A stretch of 64,000 nt of DNA from an uncultured Armatimonadota bacterium (lineage in GTDB: Bacteria; Armatimonadota; Fimbriimonadia; Fimbriimonadales; Fimbriimonadaceae), in assembly GCA_903927025.1 (NCBI GenBank), contig CAIYLG010000062.1, forward strand, positions 93,000 to 156,999. The letters run 5' to 3'. A program made the translations under genes and the position numbers. This document shows, one piece after another, positions 9,203 to 18,203 of this stretch (the stretch's first letter is position 1; the number at the start of each line of letters is the position of its first letter). A model generated the notes under the pieces. That model searched no databases and had not been told where the DNA came from. It saw only the letters and a program-made list of their open reading frames with translations.

Positions 9203-10579
9203 TCAACTCTCTGGGTCAAGGTTTCGAATCAGCATTTTGACGGCGGCCTTAAGGTCTTTGTCTTGGTGCATCATCTCGGAAATCTTGGTATAGCCGTGCA
9301 TCATCGACGTGTGGTCCCGATCGCCGAACAAGCCGCCAATATGCTTCCAAGAGTCGCCAGTGATTTCTCGTGTGATGAACACCGCGACGTGGCGGGCATG
9401 GACGATGGGTGCCTTGCGCGAAATGCCTCTAATCTCGTCTGAAGAGATCCGGAAGTGCTTCCCTACGGCATCCACGATCTGATTGAATCCGGGTTTGGCA
9501 AGCGCACCAGCTCTGAAGTATTGCTCAACCATTTCCTGTGCTAAGTCCAGAGAAATCTGCATCCCCTCAACGCTGGCTTGGGCAGTAAGCTTGGTCAGAG
9601 CGCCTTCTAGCTTTCGGATATTCCCAGGAACGTTCTCAGCCAGATACATGGCAATCGTGTGGGGGAGCTCAATTCGCTCCTGGGCAGCCTTTGTCAGGAG
9701 GATCGCACACCGAGTCTCCGTGTCCGGCATCTGGATATCCGCTACGAGTCCCGACTCAAAGCGAGATCGAAGCCGCTCTTCCATGAGGAAAAGATCTTTG
9801 GGCGGCCGGTCTGAGCTCAGTACGATCTGTTTGCCCAGCGAATACAGGTAGTTGAAAGTGTGAAAAATCTCTTCCTGGGTCTTATCTTTGCCAGCGATGA
9901 ACTGAATATCGTCGACTAGCCAGACGGCAACTGCGCGCTGAGATTTACGGAAACTGTCAATCCTGCCGTTCTGCAGTGCGTTGACGAACTCTTCCGCGAA
10001 CTGCTGAGCACTCACGTAGACCAGCGGCGTCTTGGGATTCACATCGAGAATGTCGCGAGCAATGGAGTGCAGAAGGTGCGTTTTCCCGAGGCCCGATGCG
10101 CCGTAGATGAAAAGCGGGTTGTACTTCTTGCCAGGCGCGGCGGCAACTGCCTTCGCCCCTGCAAAAGCGAGTCGATTGCTCTGCCCTCGAACGAAGGTAT
10201 CAAACGAGAATCGCTCTGACGGCTGAAAGCGACTGTTGATTTCGGTCGCAACGGGGATTGGGGAAACCGTTGTAATCGGTGCGACTTTCTTCTCTTGCGC
10301 TTGAAGAACCAACTCGATGACGACATGGCCGCCAATCTCATCAGACAGCAGGCTTTGAATCGTGCCAAGGTATCGCTCCTTGACCCACTCCATCACAAAC
10401 CGCCCAGGGACGTTCACATGAGCAACGCCGCCGCGGAGGCCAACTGGCTCTAGCGGGCGAATAAATCGATCAAACCATGCGGTCGGCAATTCGGGCGCAA
10501 GACGCTTGAGCACACCTGCCCATGCTTGCTGGAGATCGTTGCCGTGGCTGCTGGTTTCATCGTTAAAAAGGTTTGTCAT
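9203..10579 (-). CDS. dnaA: chromosomal replication initiator DnaA
   Basis: 458 residues from the ATG at 10579. It binds DnaA boxes at oriC and opens the origin in an ATP-dependent way. Seen: N-terminal domain I (LQQAWAGVLKRLAPELPTAWFDRFI), Walker A GASGLGKTHLL, Walker B VWLVDDIQFIAGKDKTQEE, and the C-terminal DNA-binding signature in the form FGDRDHTSMMHGY. The frame is open for 36 more codons upstream, but those residues do not look like DnaA and the promoter lies inside them. dnaN, recF and gyrB are not adjacent, unlike the classical origin cluster. Confidence 0.96.
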   Translation of the reverse strand: MTNLFNDETSSHGNDLQQAWAGVLKRLAPELPTAWFDRFIRPLEPVGLRGGVAHVNVPGRFVMEWVKERYLGTIQSLLSDEIGGHVVIELVLQAQEKKVAPITTVSPIPVATEINSRFQPSERFSFDTFVRGQSNRLAFAGAKAVAAAPGKKYNPLFIYGASGLGKTHLLHSIARDILDVNPKTPLVYVSAQQFAEEFVNALQNGRIDSFRKSQRAVAVWLVDDIQFIAGKDKTQEEIFHTFNYLYSLGKQIVLSSDRPPKDLFLMEERLRSRFESGLVADIQMPDTETRCAILLTKAAQERIELPHTIAMYLAENVPGNIRKLEGALTKLTAQASVEGMQISLDLAQEMVEQYFRAGALAKPGFNQIVDAVGKHFRISSDEIRGISRKAPIVHARHVAVFITREITGDSWKHIGGLFGDRDHTSMMHGYTKISEMMHQDKDLKAAVKMLIRNLDPES

Positions 10580-10621
10580 GGTAGCGTCTGAGGGACGACT
10601 ATTCGTCCGGTTGGGGATCGG

Positions 10622-10631
10622 ATTATACACG
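10622..10631. promoter_or_regulatory. dnaA -10 element overlapping a near-consensus DnaA box
   Basis: On the minus strand the sequence TGTATAAT gives an extended -10 about 43 bases before the dnaA ATG; TCGTCA at an 18-base spacing is a possible -35. On the plus strand the same bases read TTATACACG, one mismatch from the DnaA box TTATNCACA. A box on the core promoter is consistent with DnaA autorepression (inference). I found no cluster of further boxes here. Confidence 0.5.
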
Positions 10632-10790
10632 TGCTGGTGCAGCCCTGACGAACTTTTATCAGAACTCACAGCAGTCAAAATTGGCAAAGAATCGGGTTCT
10701 TATGCCTTGTGAACGCCGTAGAAGATCCATATACAGTTTTTTCCTGCATTTTTCGATGTTTTTCGGCATATTCTCAAACATGTATGACAG

Positions 10791-11522
10791 ATGTCTACAG
10801 AGTTCAGCGACCTGATAATGCAGCGGATTCAGGACCCGTTTTCAGCCCGAGTACTATACAAAGCGGTGGCCACAAAGCTTAACAAACCAAGAGTGCTGGG
10901 AGTACTTGGAGGGAACGATTTTCCCTCTGAAAGGCTCAAAATGTGGGCAGAAACTGCCGACCAAATTTTCGCGGCAGATGGTGGCGCAAACTTGCTCCGA
11001 ATGGTTGGAATCACACCATTGTTGACTTTGGGGGATCTGGATTCGATCGAGCCTGAGAGTGCAGCGTCACAGTTAGAACTTATCCATATCGCTGACCAAG
11101 ACTCCTCCGACTGCGACAAACTCCTGGCATATGTGTCGGGACGAGGAATTGAGGCGATTACTCTAATCTGTGTCGAAGGAGATCTGGTCGACCATCTGCT
11201 CGGTTCTCTGTTTAGCGCCACAAAATCGGATCTTGAAATTCGGCTCGCATTAAGAAGAGGGACAGGACATATCCTTCGCGGTCCAGTCCAAACTGAGTAC
11301 TCGATTCCCAAAGGATCAAGGCTGTCGCTTCTACCGATTTCAGACTGCAGCGAAGTTTCCCTTGAGGGCACCGAATGGCAGCTTGATCAGGCTGAAATGA
11401 GCACCACGGGTCTTTCGAGTTTGTCAAATAAGGCAACCGGAAGGGTTAAGGTCTCAATGTCAACCGGCACCGCGGTCCTTATCGCGAGTCATCCAGATTT
11501 AGAAACTCCACACTGGGAGTAG
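10791..11522 (+). CDS. thiamine pyrophosphokinase (ThiN-like)
   Basis: 243 residues. It transfers pyrophosphate from ATP to thiamine to give the coenzyme TPP. Seen: AADGGANLLRMVGITP, the catalytic GDLDSI, DSSDCDKLL (equivalent to D-x-x-D-x-x-K) and GDLVDHLLGSL, in the order typical of the family, followed by a beta-rich C-terminal thiamine-binding domain. Slightly long at the N-terminus: about 35 residues precede the first strand VLGVLGGNDF, so a later start is possible, for example the ATG at 10818. It is divergent from dnaA. No TPP riboswitch is visible upstream. Confidence 0.85.
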   Translation: MSTEFSDLIMQRIQDPFSARVLYKAVATKLNKPRVLGVLGGNDFPSERLKMWAETADQIFAADGGANLLRMVGITPLLTLGDLDSIEPESAASQLELIHIADQDSSDCDKLLAYVSGRGIEAITLICVEGDLVDHLLGSLFSATKSDLEIRLALRRGTGHILRGPVQTEYSIPKGSRLSLLPISDCSEVSLEGTEWQLDQAEMSTTGLSSLSNKATGRVKVSMSTGTAVLIASHPDLETPHWE

Positions 11523-11564
11523 CAGAAACCTGCGAATCTCTTCCGGTCATGGCAAAATGGCGAG

Positions 11565-13001
11565 GTGAGTCAGCCTGCCCTCAACCTCGGTCCGCTCGAT
11601 GCGACGGTTGTCGGGCTATTCCTCGCCTCCATCCTTGCTCTGGGATTCTCGGCGAAGGTTCGTGATAATTCGGTCCTTCAATATCTTGCCGCAGGGCGGA
11701 GTCTGTCGATGCCCGCTTTTGTCGCGACGCTCGTAAGCACCTGGTACGGTGGCGTGCTTGCGGTGGGCGACTCAGTAAAGTCATTCGGCATAGGCGGCAT
11801 CCTGCTCAATGGGGTCCCTTACTACGCATTTGCAATCGGTTATGCCGTCTACTTTGCCCGGAAAGTGCGCGACGCAGACCAAATCAGCATTCCAGAGCGC
11901 CTGGCTCAGCGATGGGGCAAGACTGCGGGGCTAACCGCCGCCTTACTTGTCTTCATGCTGGCTGTGCCGGCTGCGCATGTATTGATGCTGGGCACGATGG
12001 TTCACCTGTTCACAGGGTGGAGTCTTCCGATCTCAGTGATCGTGGCAACCGCTGCAGGGACGTTGTTTCTTTACAAGGGAGGCTTGCTTGCCGACGTTCG
12101 GGCCGGGTTGCTGGCCTTCGTCATGATGTATCTCGGGTTCTTTGTAATTGCGGGATGGTGCCTCACTCACTATTCCATGACGGACGTGGTTCAGCACCTT
12201 TCAAAAACCCAGAAGCAGTGGGACGGTGGCGCTGGCATCTTGGGTTTTGTCTCTTTCTTCATAGGTGCCTCGTGGACGATGGTCGACCCTGGTTTCCACC
12301 AGAGGGTCGCAAGTGCCAAATCGCCAGCAACCGCCCAGAAGGGCCTGTACGTTTGCGTTCTGTTTTGGATGCTGTTTGACGTCCTGAGCACCATTACCGG
12401 CCTTTACGCTATCTCGATTCTCAGTCCGAATCTAAGCGGGTTGGAATTCTTCCCGCGCTTGGGCGGCCAAGTGCTTCCAGTGGGATTGAGGGCGATCTTC
12501 TTCTGCGGATTGACCGGAACCATCCTTTCAGCGATGGTTGGTTACACCCTTGTCAGTGGGGCCACTTTTGGACGCGAATTCTTTTCCAGGCTGAACCCGG
12601 GTTGGAATGATGCGCAGATTAAAACGGCTACCCGAGCAGGTTTTGCCGTTTCCTGTGTTGTCGCAGTTGGCATTGCTCTCAACGTCCAGAACGTGGTTTT
12701 GGACTTGTGGTACGCCTATAGCGGTGCGGTCGTCGGTGCGTTGCTGTTGCCAGTCTGCGCGATCTATCTGCGCCGATTCTGCCAATTTGTGCCGGCCAGA
12801 TGGGCCATTGCCTCTATGGCAGGGGCATTTTTTACTAGTTTCGGTTGGCTTATCTATTGTAAGAGAACTGACAACGCTTACTTTGAAGTCTCTATAAAAG
12901 GACAGACCTTCATGCTCGGCACCATAGTGCCGGGCCTGGTGATCTCAGCAATACTGCTTGGTATCGGTGAGACGATGGGCAGGAGGGCTACAAAAACATG
13001 A
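11565..13001 (+). CDS. sodium/solute symporter (SSS family)
   Basis: 478 residues with about 13 hydrophobic segments. It belongs to the SSS/SLC5 fold (PutP, SGLT, PanF relatives), which couples sodium entry to uptake of sugars, amino acids or other solutes. Seen: TWYGGVLAVGDSVKSFGIGG in helix 1-2, AHVLMLGTMVHLFTGW, and SFFIGASWTMVDPGFHQR, a typical SSS segment. The start is a GTG at 11565, chosen because it is the first start after the upstream stop. The substrate cannot be assigned. Its stop overlaps the start of the FHA gene (ATGA). Confidence 0.88.
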   Translation: MSQPALNLGPLDATVVGLFLASILALGFSAKVRDNSVLQYLAAGRSLSMPAFVATLVSTWYGGVLAVGDSVKSFGIGGILLNGVPYYAFAIGYAVYFARKVRDADQISIPERLAQRWGKTAGLTAALLVFMLAVPAAHVLMLGTMVHLFTGWSLPISVIVATAAGTLFLYKGGLLADVRAGLLAFVMMYLGFFVIAGWCLTHYSMTDVVQHLSKTQKQWDGGAGILGFVSFFIGASWTMVDPGFHQRVASAKSPATAQKGLYVCVLFWMLFDVLSTITGLYAISILSPNLSGLEFFPRLGGQVLPVGLRAIFFCGLTGTILSAMVGYTLVSGATFGREFFSRLNPGWNDAQIKTATRAGFAVSCVVAVGIALNVQNVVLDLWYAYSGAVVGALLLPVCAIYLRRFCQFVPARWAIASMAGAFFTSFGWLIYCKRTDNAYFEVSIKGQTFMLGTIVPGLVISAILLGIGETMGRRATKT

Positions 13002-13420
13002 CAGATGAAATCCAGGAACCAACGGCTAATGAGGAGCACATCCTCAGTGAAGAGCATGCTGAAGTCGTAGAATCAACTACCCCGGCAGCCACAGGAGCGA
13101 AAATCGTTCTGAAGCGTGGCGGAGTCCTAACCGACTTGGCGTATGAAATTCATTCACCAGCGACGATTGGTCGATTCGACCCAAGCGTTGGGCCAATCGA
13201 TGTGGACTTGGGCCCGCAGCCCGAAGGCGCCTATGTGAGTCGCAAGCACGCTAAAATCGTTTCTGAGGACGGCGTCTGGAAGGTTGTCGACCTTGGCTCC
13301 AGCAATGGCACGTTTGTGCTGAAAGATGACTTTGAGCGAGTAGATGAAGCTGAGTTGAGCGATGGGCAGGAATTTGCCCTAGGAAATGCACGCTTCGTAT
13401 TTCAACTCGTTGGAGCCTAA
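12998..13420 (+). CDS. FHA domain protein
   Basis: 140 residues. An acidic, disordered N-terminus of about 35 residues precedes one forkhead-associated domain: IGRFDPSVGPIDVDLG, VSRKHAKIV (Ser-Arg-x-His, the phosphothreonine-binding core) and DLGSSNGTFVL. FHA domains bind phosphothreonine peptides made by Ser/Thr kinases; no kinase gene is in the window. It is translationally coupled to the symporter (ATGA overlap), so regulation of transport or signalling at the membrane is possible but unproven. Confidence 0.9.
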   Translation: MTDEIQEPTANEEHILSEEHAEVVESTTPAATGAKIVLKRGGVLTDLAYEIHSPATIGRFDPSVGPIDVDLGPQPEGAYVSRKHAKIVSEDGVWKVVDLGSSNGTFVLKDDFERVDEAELSDGQEFALGNARFVFQLVGA

Positions 13421-13429
13421 GGATCCTAA

Positions 13430-13457
13430 CAGCGCTGGAATCACCCTTCCAGCGCTG
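13430..13457. terminator. bidirectional hairpin terminator
   Basis: A perfect 11-bp stem (CAGCGCTGGAA / TTCCAGCGCTG) with a 6-nt loop lies exactly between the convergent FHA and purM genes, ending at the base next to the purM stop codon. There is no U-tract on either side. Confidence 0.75.
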
Positions 13458-14498
13458 CTATAGAATCTGCACTTCGTGCGAGCCAGGCTGAACCTCGCCA
13501 ATAATCGCGGCAGATTCTCCAGCATCGTTCAATCGCTGAACCACTGCGGGTGCAATCATTCGGTCCGCAATCATCACCATGCCGATACCCATGTTGAAGG
13601 CGCGGTACATCTCTGTCTCCGCAATCCCGCCAGTTTGCTGAATAAGCTGGAAGATCGGCAACGGCGTCCAGGATCGTTTTTCAATCGTGACCCGAACGTC
13701 GGAGGGCAACACGCGGGGAATATTATCGTAAAGACCTCCACCCGTGATATGCGCTACCGCGTATACGCTCTCTGTATCTTGCAGGATCGGATACACAGCG
13801 TTGAAATAGCATCGGTGCGGTCGCAGAAGTTCTGCGCCGATGGTCCTGCCCAGGCCGGGCATCTGATCTCGGACGGAGAGTCCGCCGACTTCGAACAGAG
13901 CTCGTCTTGCCAGTGAATATCCGTTGGTGTGAAGCCCGTTGCTGGCGATACCAATCACGGAATCTCCCACCTGCATCTTTCCGCGAGGGAGCTTACGATC
14001 CTGATCGACGACTCCGACAATGGAGCCGACTAGGTCGATCTCATCCTCGGTATAGACGCCTGGCATTTCCGCCGTCTCGCCACCGATCAGCGAAGCGCCC
14101 ACTTCGCCACAGGCCTCCGCCATCCCCTGGACGATCTCTTCGAAGACCAGTCCCTGGAGCCTTGAGCAGCCAAAGTAGTCAAGGAAGAAGAGGGGCCGGG
14201 CCCCTTGGCAAAGAATGTCGTTCACACAGTGGTTCACGATGTCTCGCCCGAGATTCGTATGGTCGCCCAGCATGGCCGCCACCTTGGTCTTAGTCCCTAC
14301 GCCGTCAATCGAGCTGACAAGCAGGGGCTTTTCCATGTCGCCAAAGTTAGCGCGGAACAGTGCTCCAAATCCGCCGACACCAGCAACAACATCCTCGGTG
14401 TAGGTGTCCTTAACGCTTCCCAGCACCGCTCTTAGCGCACGCTGCGCCTGGTCAATATCGACTCCTGAGGACCGGTACGTGAGCTGTTCGTCTGACAT
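13458..14498 (-). CDS. purM: phosphoribosylformylglycinamidine cyclo-ligase (AIR synthetase)
   Basis: 346 residues from the ATG at 14498, the usual family length. It closes the imidazole ring to give AIR in de novo purine synthesis, using ATP. Seen: TYRSSGVDIDQA at the N-terminus, SIDGVGTKTKVA, IVNHCVNDILCQGARPLFFLDY, LIGGETAEMPGVY and AHITGGGLYDNIPRVLP. The frame extends 11 codons upstream to 14531, but a TACCCT hexamer 7 nt before the 14498 ATG and the homology-like start support the shorter form. It follows dapB after a gap of about 65 bases. Confidence 0.96.
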   Translation of the reverse strand: MSDEQLTYRSSGVDIDQAQRALRAVLGSVKDTYTEDVVAGVGGFGALFRANFGDMEKPLLVSSIDGVGTKTKVAAMLGDHTNLGRDIVNHCVNDILCQGARPLFFLDYFGCSRLQGLVFEEIVQGMAEACGEVGASLIGGETAEMPGVYTEDEIDLVGSIVGVVDQDRKLPRGKMQVGDSVIGIASNGLHTNGYSLARRALFEVGGLSVRDQMPGLGRTIGAELLRPHRCYFNAVYPILQDTESVYAVAHITGGGLYDNIPRVLPSDVRVTIEKRSWTPLPIFQLIQQTGGIAETEMYRAFNMGIGMVMIADRMIAPAVVQRLNDAGESAAIIGEVQPGSHEVQIL

Positions 14499-14505
14499 CC
14501 AACAG

Positions 14506-14511
14506 AGGGTA
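14506..14511 (-). promoter_or_regulatory. -10 hexamer of a probable leaderless promoter (purM)
   Basis: TACCCT on the minus strand ends 7 nt before the purM ATG at 14498. This fits a message beginning at the start codon. Confidence 0.4.
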
Positions 14512-14562
14512 CCCGCGAGAGGCACCTCCATCAGATAAGGAACGCCTTAGCGCAGGCGAATC

Positions 14563-15369
14563 CTAGAACAGGATCTTATCAAGACCGATCGTTAAACCGC
14601 TCAGACTTTTGACGGTTTTTGCACAAAGCTTAACACCCTGCATAAACGACGCTCGGTCCAGGGAATCGTGTCGAATCGTCAGCGTCTCGCCCGGCCCGCC
14701 GAAGATCACTTCCTGATGGGCAAGGAGTCCTGGAAGTCGCACGGAGTGAACAGGAACTTCGGAAACCGAGCCACCGCGCGCGCCTTCAGCTTTAAGAAGC
14801 GGCTTAGGCAATGGAGTAGGAGCCGAGGTACGAGCTTTGCCAATTTTCTCGGCGGTCAGCATCGCCGTTCCACTTGGGGCATCCTCCTTTCGGTCGTGGT
14901 GGAATTCAATAATCTCCGCGTCGGGCAGCCATTTCGCAGCGATCTCCGCAAAGTGCATCATCAGCACCGCCCCAATGGCAAAGTTGGGCACATACATACC
15001 GGGGGTTTTTGAGTCCAGGCAGAGCTTCTCCATTTCCGCAAGGTGAGCGCCGGAGATTCCGGTCATCCCGAAGACAAAGGAAACATTTCTCTCCGTTGCC
15101 CACTTCGCGTGCTCCAGCGCAACGGATTGGTGGGAAAACTCGATAGTCACATCGGGTTTGGTCCGATCCAGAGCTGCTGCCAGATCCTCCTCGACGAGAA
15201 CGTTTGGACCGAGGTGACCGGCGAGTTCTCGAGTGCTTGAGCCAATCTCAGAGCGATCTACCGCCGCTACCAACTCAAACGCTGGATCTGAACATACTGC
15301 GCGAAGGACTTCTCGTCCCATTCTTCCGGCGGCACCCACGACGACGACTCGAAGTCTCTGCTGTTCCAT
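14563..15369 (-). CDS. dapB: 4-hydroxy-tetrahydrodipicolinate reductase
   Basis: 268 residues from the ATG at 15369. DapB reduces HTPA to tetrahydrodipicolinate with NAD(P)H on the lysine/diaminopimelate route. Seen: the Rossmann start RVVVVGAAGRMGREVLRAV, VTIEFSHQSVALEHAKWA, NFAIGAVLMMHFAEIAAKW, the catalytic IIEFHHDRKEDAPSGTA (His-His and Lys), and a late VIFGGPGETLTIRHDS. The frame runs 19 codons further upstream, but those residues precede the Rossmann fold and are not needed. The next gene downstream is purM. Confidence 0.95.
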   Translation of the reverse strand: MEQQRLRVVVVGAAGRMGREVLRAVCSDPAFELVAAVDRSEIGSSTRELAGHLGPNVLVEEDLAAALDRTKPDVTIEFSHQSVALEHAKWATERNVSFVFGMTGISGAHLAEMEKLCLDSKTPGMYVPNFAIGAVLMMHFAEIAAKWLPDAEIIEFHHDRKEDAPSGTAMLTAEKIGKARTSAPTPLPKPLLKAEGARGGSVSEVPVHSVRLPGLLAHQEVIFGGPGETLTIRHDSLDRASFMQGVKLCAKTVKSLSGLTIGLDKILF

Positions 15370-15394
15370 TGCTTCGAGAGTTGTACCGGAAAAC

Positions 15395-16057
15395 CTAGAA
15401 TCGCTTCTCAGTTCGCAACGGGCCATTCTTCATGAGCACGGGCTGTCCTTTGTCGTCCAAAAATACATTCCGGACGTTCCCATCCCGGATATCTCTCACT
15501 TCGTTCGCTTCAATTTGTCGGCCGCTGACCGTGATCCATCGCCTTCCCACAAATGTGGTCTCCACGACTTGCCACTTGGCATGCTCAATGTCAAAGACGG
15601 TGCTCATCGCTCGAGTTCCTGGCTGAGGCACAACTTTGCTGAACCAAAGATCGCTGGCATCCGCTCGGCTATAGCCAGGAATCGGCGGAAATGTGTGTTC
15701 TGTTTTGAGCTGATGATCTTTGTATTCCGTGACGATCGCATTTCCGCTGCGATCATATCGAACTCGCCAGACGATGGAGGTCCGAATGCTGGAACTCTCC
15801 TGATCAAACTGCTCTTCCTCCGAAATGGGATAGGCGTTTGTATCCACCACCTTTGTGCTGAACACTCGGATCTTCGTTTGGGCGTCATCCTTTGCCCAAA
15901 GCTTCATTTCGCGAGTTCTATGGCCCTTGCGATCCGTGCTCTCCTTATAGCTGCCAAAACCAACCTTGTCACCACCTTGATAGAGGTCGAGCTTTATCTC
16001 AAGCTGGGAGTGGCCAAGGAGCAGGGTGGCCATGGGTATCGCGAGTGCCTTGATCAT
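15395..16057 (-). CDS. secreted or periplasmic protein of unknown function
   Basis: 220 residues, family not recognised. A short hydrophobic N-terminus (MIKALAIPMATLLLGHS) looks like a cleaved signal peptide. The rest is beta-rich with repeated strands (YKESTDRKGHRTREMKLWAK, IRTSIVWRVRYDRSGNAIVT, WITVSGRQIEANEVRDI), in the style of periplasmic lipid-carrier or LolA/YceI-like domains, but no signature is conserved. It begins 9 bases after the stop of the renalase-like gene, so the two are probably one transcript. Confidence 0.7.
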   Translation of the reverse strand: MIKALAIPMATLLLGHSQLEIKLDLYQGGDKVGFGSYKESTDRKGHRTREMKLWAKDDAQTKIRVFSTKVVDTNAYPISEEEQFDQESSSIRTSIVWRVRYDRSGNAIVTEYKDHQLKTEHTFPPIPGYSRADASDLWFSKVVPQPGTRAMSTVFDIEHAKWQVVETTFVGRRWITVSGRQIEANEVRDIRDGNVRNVFLDDKGQPVLMKNGPLRTEKRF

Positions 16058-16066
16058 ATGGAACGG

Positions 16067-17041
16067 TCAAACATCTTCTACCAGCATCTTTGCGGTTCGT
16101 GTTCCGACCTCGAACGCATCCTCAACGTGTCCGCCTAAAAGTGCGTCACTCGCAACAAGAAGTCGAGCCCCAGGTTGGTTTACGTGCTCAAAGCTAGCGT
16201 AGTTCTCTGGCTGGGAATATTTCCAGCGCTTCACGCTTGCCGCAATAGGGCTATCAAACGCCGAACCATACAGCCGCTCTACAAAGCCAACCACATTTTG
16301 AATGACCTTCTCATCCGCCATGTCGTAGTGGCTCAGGCTGTACGCAGCACTTAACTGAGCCCCCATTGCAGAGCAGCCATCGGGGGCGCGACCTGGTGAC
16401 TTCACCGATTCATGGCAGAGCCATGTCATCGGGTGGACCTGATCTGGGTCGAGAAGCGCATGGTAGTTGACGGGAGGTAGTTCGGCCTTGAATCCAAGCA
16501 GGACCGAAAGGCATGGGCGGTACTTCACATTTGCTACCGGCCGACTCTCACCCATCCCCCACAGCAGGAGGGATGTCTGAGGAATTGGTGCGGTGAGAAT
16601 CACCGCATCGAACTCCTCGCCTAAAATCCGGAATCCTTTGCCAAGCTTTTCAATTGTGTCCACCTGAGTGTTTAGCCGCACATCTAGATCCTCGGCGAGG
16701 AGCTTTGCAAACGTCGTGTTTCCACGCAGATAGGTGTACCGGTCAGCGCCACCGGTATGCCCTTGACTCACTCTCAGTCCGGAATGAACATAAATCGGCT
16801 TCTCAACCTTTATCAGTTCTGCCGTGCTGATTTCGTGGAGCAAGACGTGTTCAATTGCCTTACCACGAGGGGCAATGCTGGTTGCCCCGGTATCCCAGAT
16901 GAACCCCGAGTCTCTTCGTGTAGCAACACGCCCGCCAAGTCCCTGACTCTTCTCGAAAACACAGACTGCGTGTCCGTCCCGGTGCAGATGGCGAGCCGCC
17001 GAGAGTCCACAAATGCCCGCTCCAACAATTCCAATCCTCAA
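16067..17041 (-). CDS. renalase-like FAD-dependent oxidoreductase
   Basis: 324 residues. Seen: the dinucleotide-binding IGIVGAGICGLSAARHL with the acidic residue in VCVFEKSQGLGGRVATRR, and FIWDTGATSIAP, as in bacterial renalases and NAD(P)-binding amine-oxidase-like proteins. Renalases oxidise isomeric forms of NAD(P)H that arise by damage; the reaction here is inferred from resemblance. The start is TTG at 17041 with a weak GGAAG upstream; no ATG lies near the first strand. It is co-directional with, and 9 bases from, the secreted protein gene. Confidence 0.8.
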   Translation of the reverse strand: MRIGIVGAGICGLSAARHLHRDGHAVCVFEKSQGLGGRVATRRDSGFIWDTGATSIAPRGKAIEHVLLHEISTAELIKVEKPIYVHSGLRVSQGHTGGADRYTYLRGNTTFAKLLAEDLDVRLNTQVDTIEKLGKGFRILGEEFDAVILTAPIPQTSLLLWGMGESRPVANVKYRPCLSVLLGFKAELPPVNYHALLDPDQVHPMTWLCHESVKSPGRAPDGCSAMGAQLSAAYSLSHYDMADEKVIQNVVGFVERLYGSAFDSPIAASVKRWKYSQPENYASFEHVNQPGARLLVASDALLGGHVEDAFEVGTRTAKMLVEDV

Positions 17042-17189
17042 TTGTTCACTTCCATGCGGCTTGTTTCAGCCGATTCATGGGGCAGCTTCCATGCCCAATA
17101 GCTCATGCTACCGGTTGATGGGCCCAGGGAGCACACATTCAGCCGTGAGATCGTTCATACAATTCGCATCCTAACTCGATTTATGGCCG

Positions 17190-17195
17190 TACAAT
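17190..17195 (+). promoter_or_regulatory. -10 hexamer of a probable leaderless promoter (2TM gene)
   Basis: TACAAT ends 7 nt before the ATG at 17203. No Shine-Dalgarno sequence fits between them. Confidence 0.5.
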
Positions 17196-17202
17196 AGGCG
17201 TC

Positions 17203-17808
17203 ATGTCAGCCCCCGGACAGCGGTTCTACGATGAGGATGAGGCGGAGGAGATCCTCCACTTAGCGGCCTCCATTTCTTCATCGGACGGAAAGATGTCCTA
17301 TGAGCGGCTCCTTGAGACAGCTGCCGAGCTTGGAATTACACCGGAGGCAGTCGAGGCGGCCGAAAAGAAGGTTGTTTCTGAAAGACAGGATCGGCTGCTG
17401 AAAGCACAGTTTGCAGCCGCACAACGCCAGGCACTCGTCGCGCACCTCATCTCGTACGTATCGGTTCAGGTGGGCCTTTTTGCCATCAACATGCTCACTT
17501 CACCCCATGAACTGTGGTTCTACTGGCCGATGTTGGCCTGGGGGATTGGCCTTTTCACACATGCACTCTCGTATCTCTTCCCTAACCGCAGCAACTACAA
17601 CACAGAATTTGCAAAGTGGAAGGCCACCAAAGATTCCAGCATCAACTCTGAAGGCGCCTCCAGTGCAAGCAGAGGTTACGGCCCCAATGTCGTCGTTGGC
17701 GTTCATCTGGGCGGCAGAAGCTACGAGGAAAGGCTACAGGATCGACTTGAGCGTGCAAAGGCGCGCATCGACCGCATCGAGAGCAGAAGCCGCATTAATC
17801 GCCTTTAG
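17203..17808 (+). CDS. 2TM-domain membrane protein
   Basis: 201 residues. The N-terminal 65 residues are helical and acidic (FYDEDEAEEILHLAASI, then ITPEAVEAAEKKV). Two membrane segments follow (about 75-96 and 102-122), linked by SPHELWFYWP, then the conserved FPNRSNYNTEFAKWKATK. This matches the 2TM domain found fused to histidine kinases or stand-alone in many bacteria; its role is not established. The C-terminal tail (EERLQDRLERAKARIDRIESR) is a likely short coiled coil. Confidence 0.75.
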   Translation: MSAPGQRFYDEDEAEEILHLAASISSSDGKMSYERLLETAAELGITPEAVEAAEKKVVSERQDRLLKAQFAAAQRQALVAHLISYVSVQVGLFAINMLTSPHELWFYWPMLAWGIGLFTHALSYLFPNRSNYNTEFAKWKATKDSSINSEGASSASRGYGPNVVVGVHLGGRSYEERLQDRLERAKARIDRIESRSRINRL

Positions 17809-17855
17809 CTGAACTTCCCTCAGAAGTTCTAACAATAAAATCGTAAAAACTGGCT

Positions 17856-17861
17856 TAGACT
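17856..17861 (+). promoter_or_regulatory. -10 hexamer of a probable leaderless promoter (111-aa gene)
   Basis: TAGACT ends 6 nt before the GTG start at 17868, within AT-rich sequence. This supports the GTG as the true start. Confidence 0.5.
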
Positions 17862-17867
17862 CAGGCT

Positions 17868-18203
17868 GTGGTTCTCACCACGGAAGCTCTAAATCGCACG
17901 CCAGCTGACGAATTCCGTGAATACCGGCTGGAACTACGGGCCCGACTTAAGCGAAGTGGGCTTGGCTATGGGGTGGCTGTGCCACTTCTGTTGGTGCTCT
18001 GCGAAGCCTCGACAATATCTCTGGCGATAGCCGGTGTCTGGACACTTTTGCTGATTGGAGAAATGAGAGCGGCATTCAGCCAAGCCGATCCATCGGACGA
18101 TCCATGCTTTGTGCGATGGAAGCGGAGGCAACTTTGGATCTCCGCCGGAAAAGGGGATCGTCACAGCTTAGAACAGCTTCAAAAACCCAAGTGGCCGGAT
18201 TGA
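17868..18203 (+). CDS. small membrane protein of unknown function
   Basis: 111 residues, not recognised. A charged N-terminus (EFREYRLELRARLKR) is followed by a hydrophobic hairpin (about residues 35-65: GVAVPLLLVLCEAS, IAGVWTLLLIGEM) and a basic C-terminus. The GTG start is supported by a -10 hexamer 6 nt upstream. It follows the 2TM protein on the same strand after 59 bases but seems to have its own promoter. Confidence 0.6.
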   Translation: MVLTTEALNRTPADEFREYRLELRARLKRSGLGYGVAVPLLLVLCEASTISLAIAGVWTLLLIGEMRAAFSQADPSDDPCFVRWKRRQLWISAGKGDRHSLEQLQKPKWPD

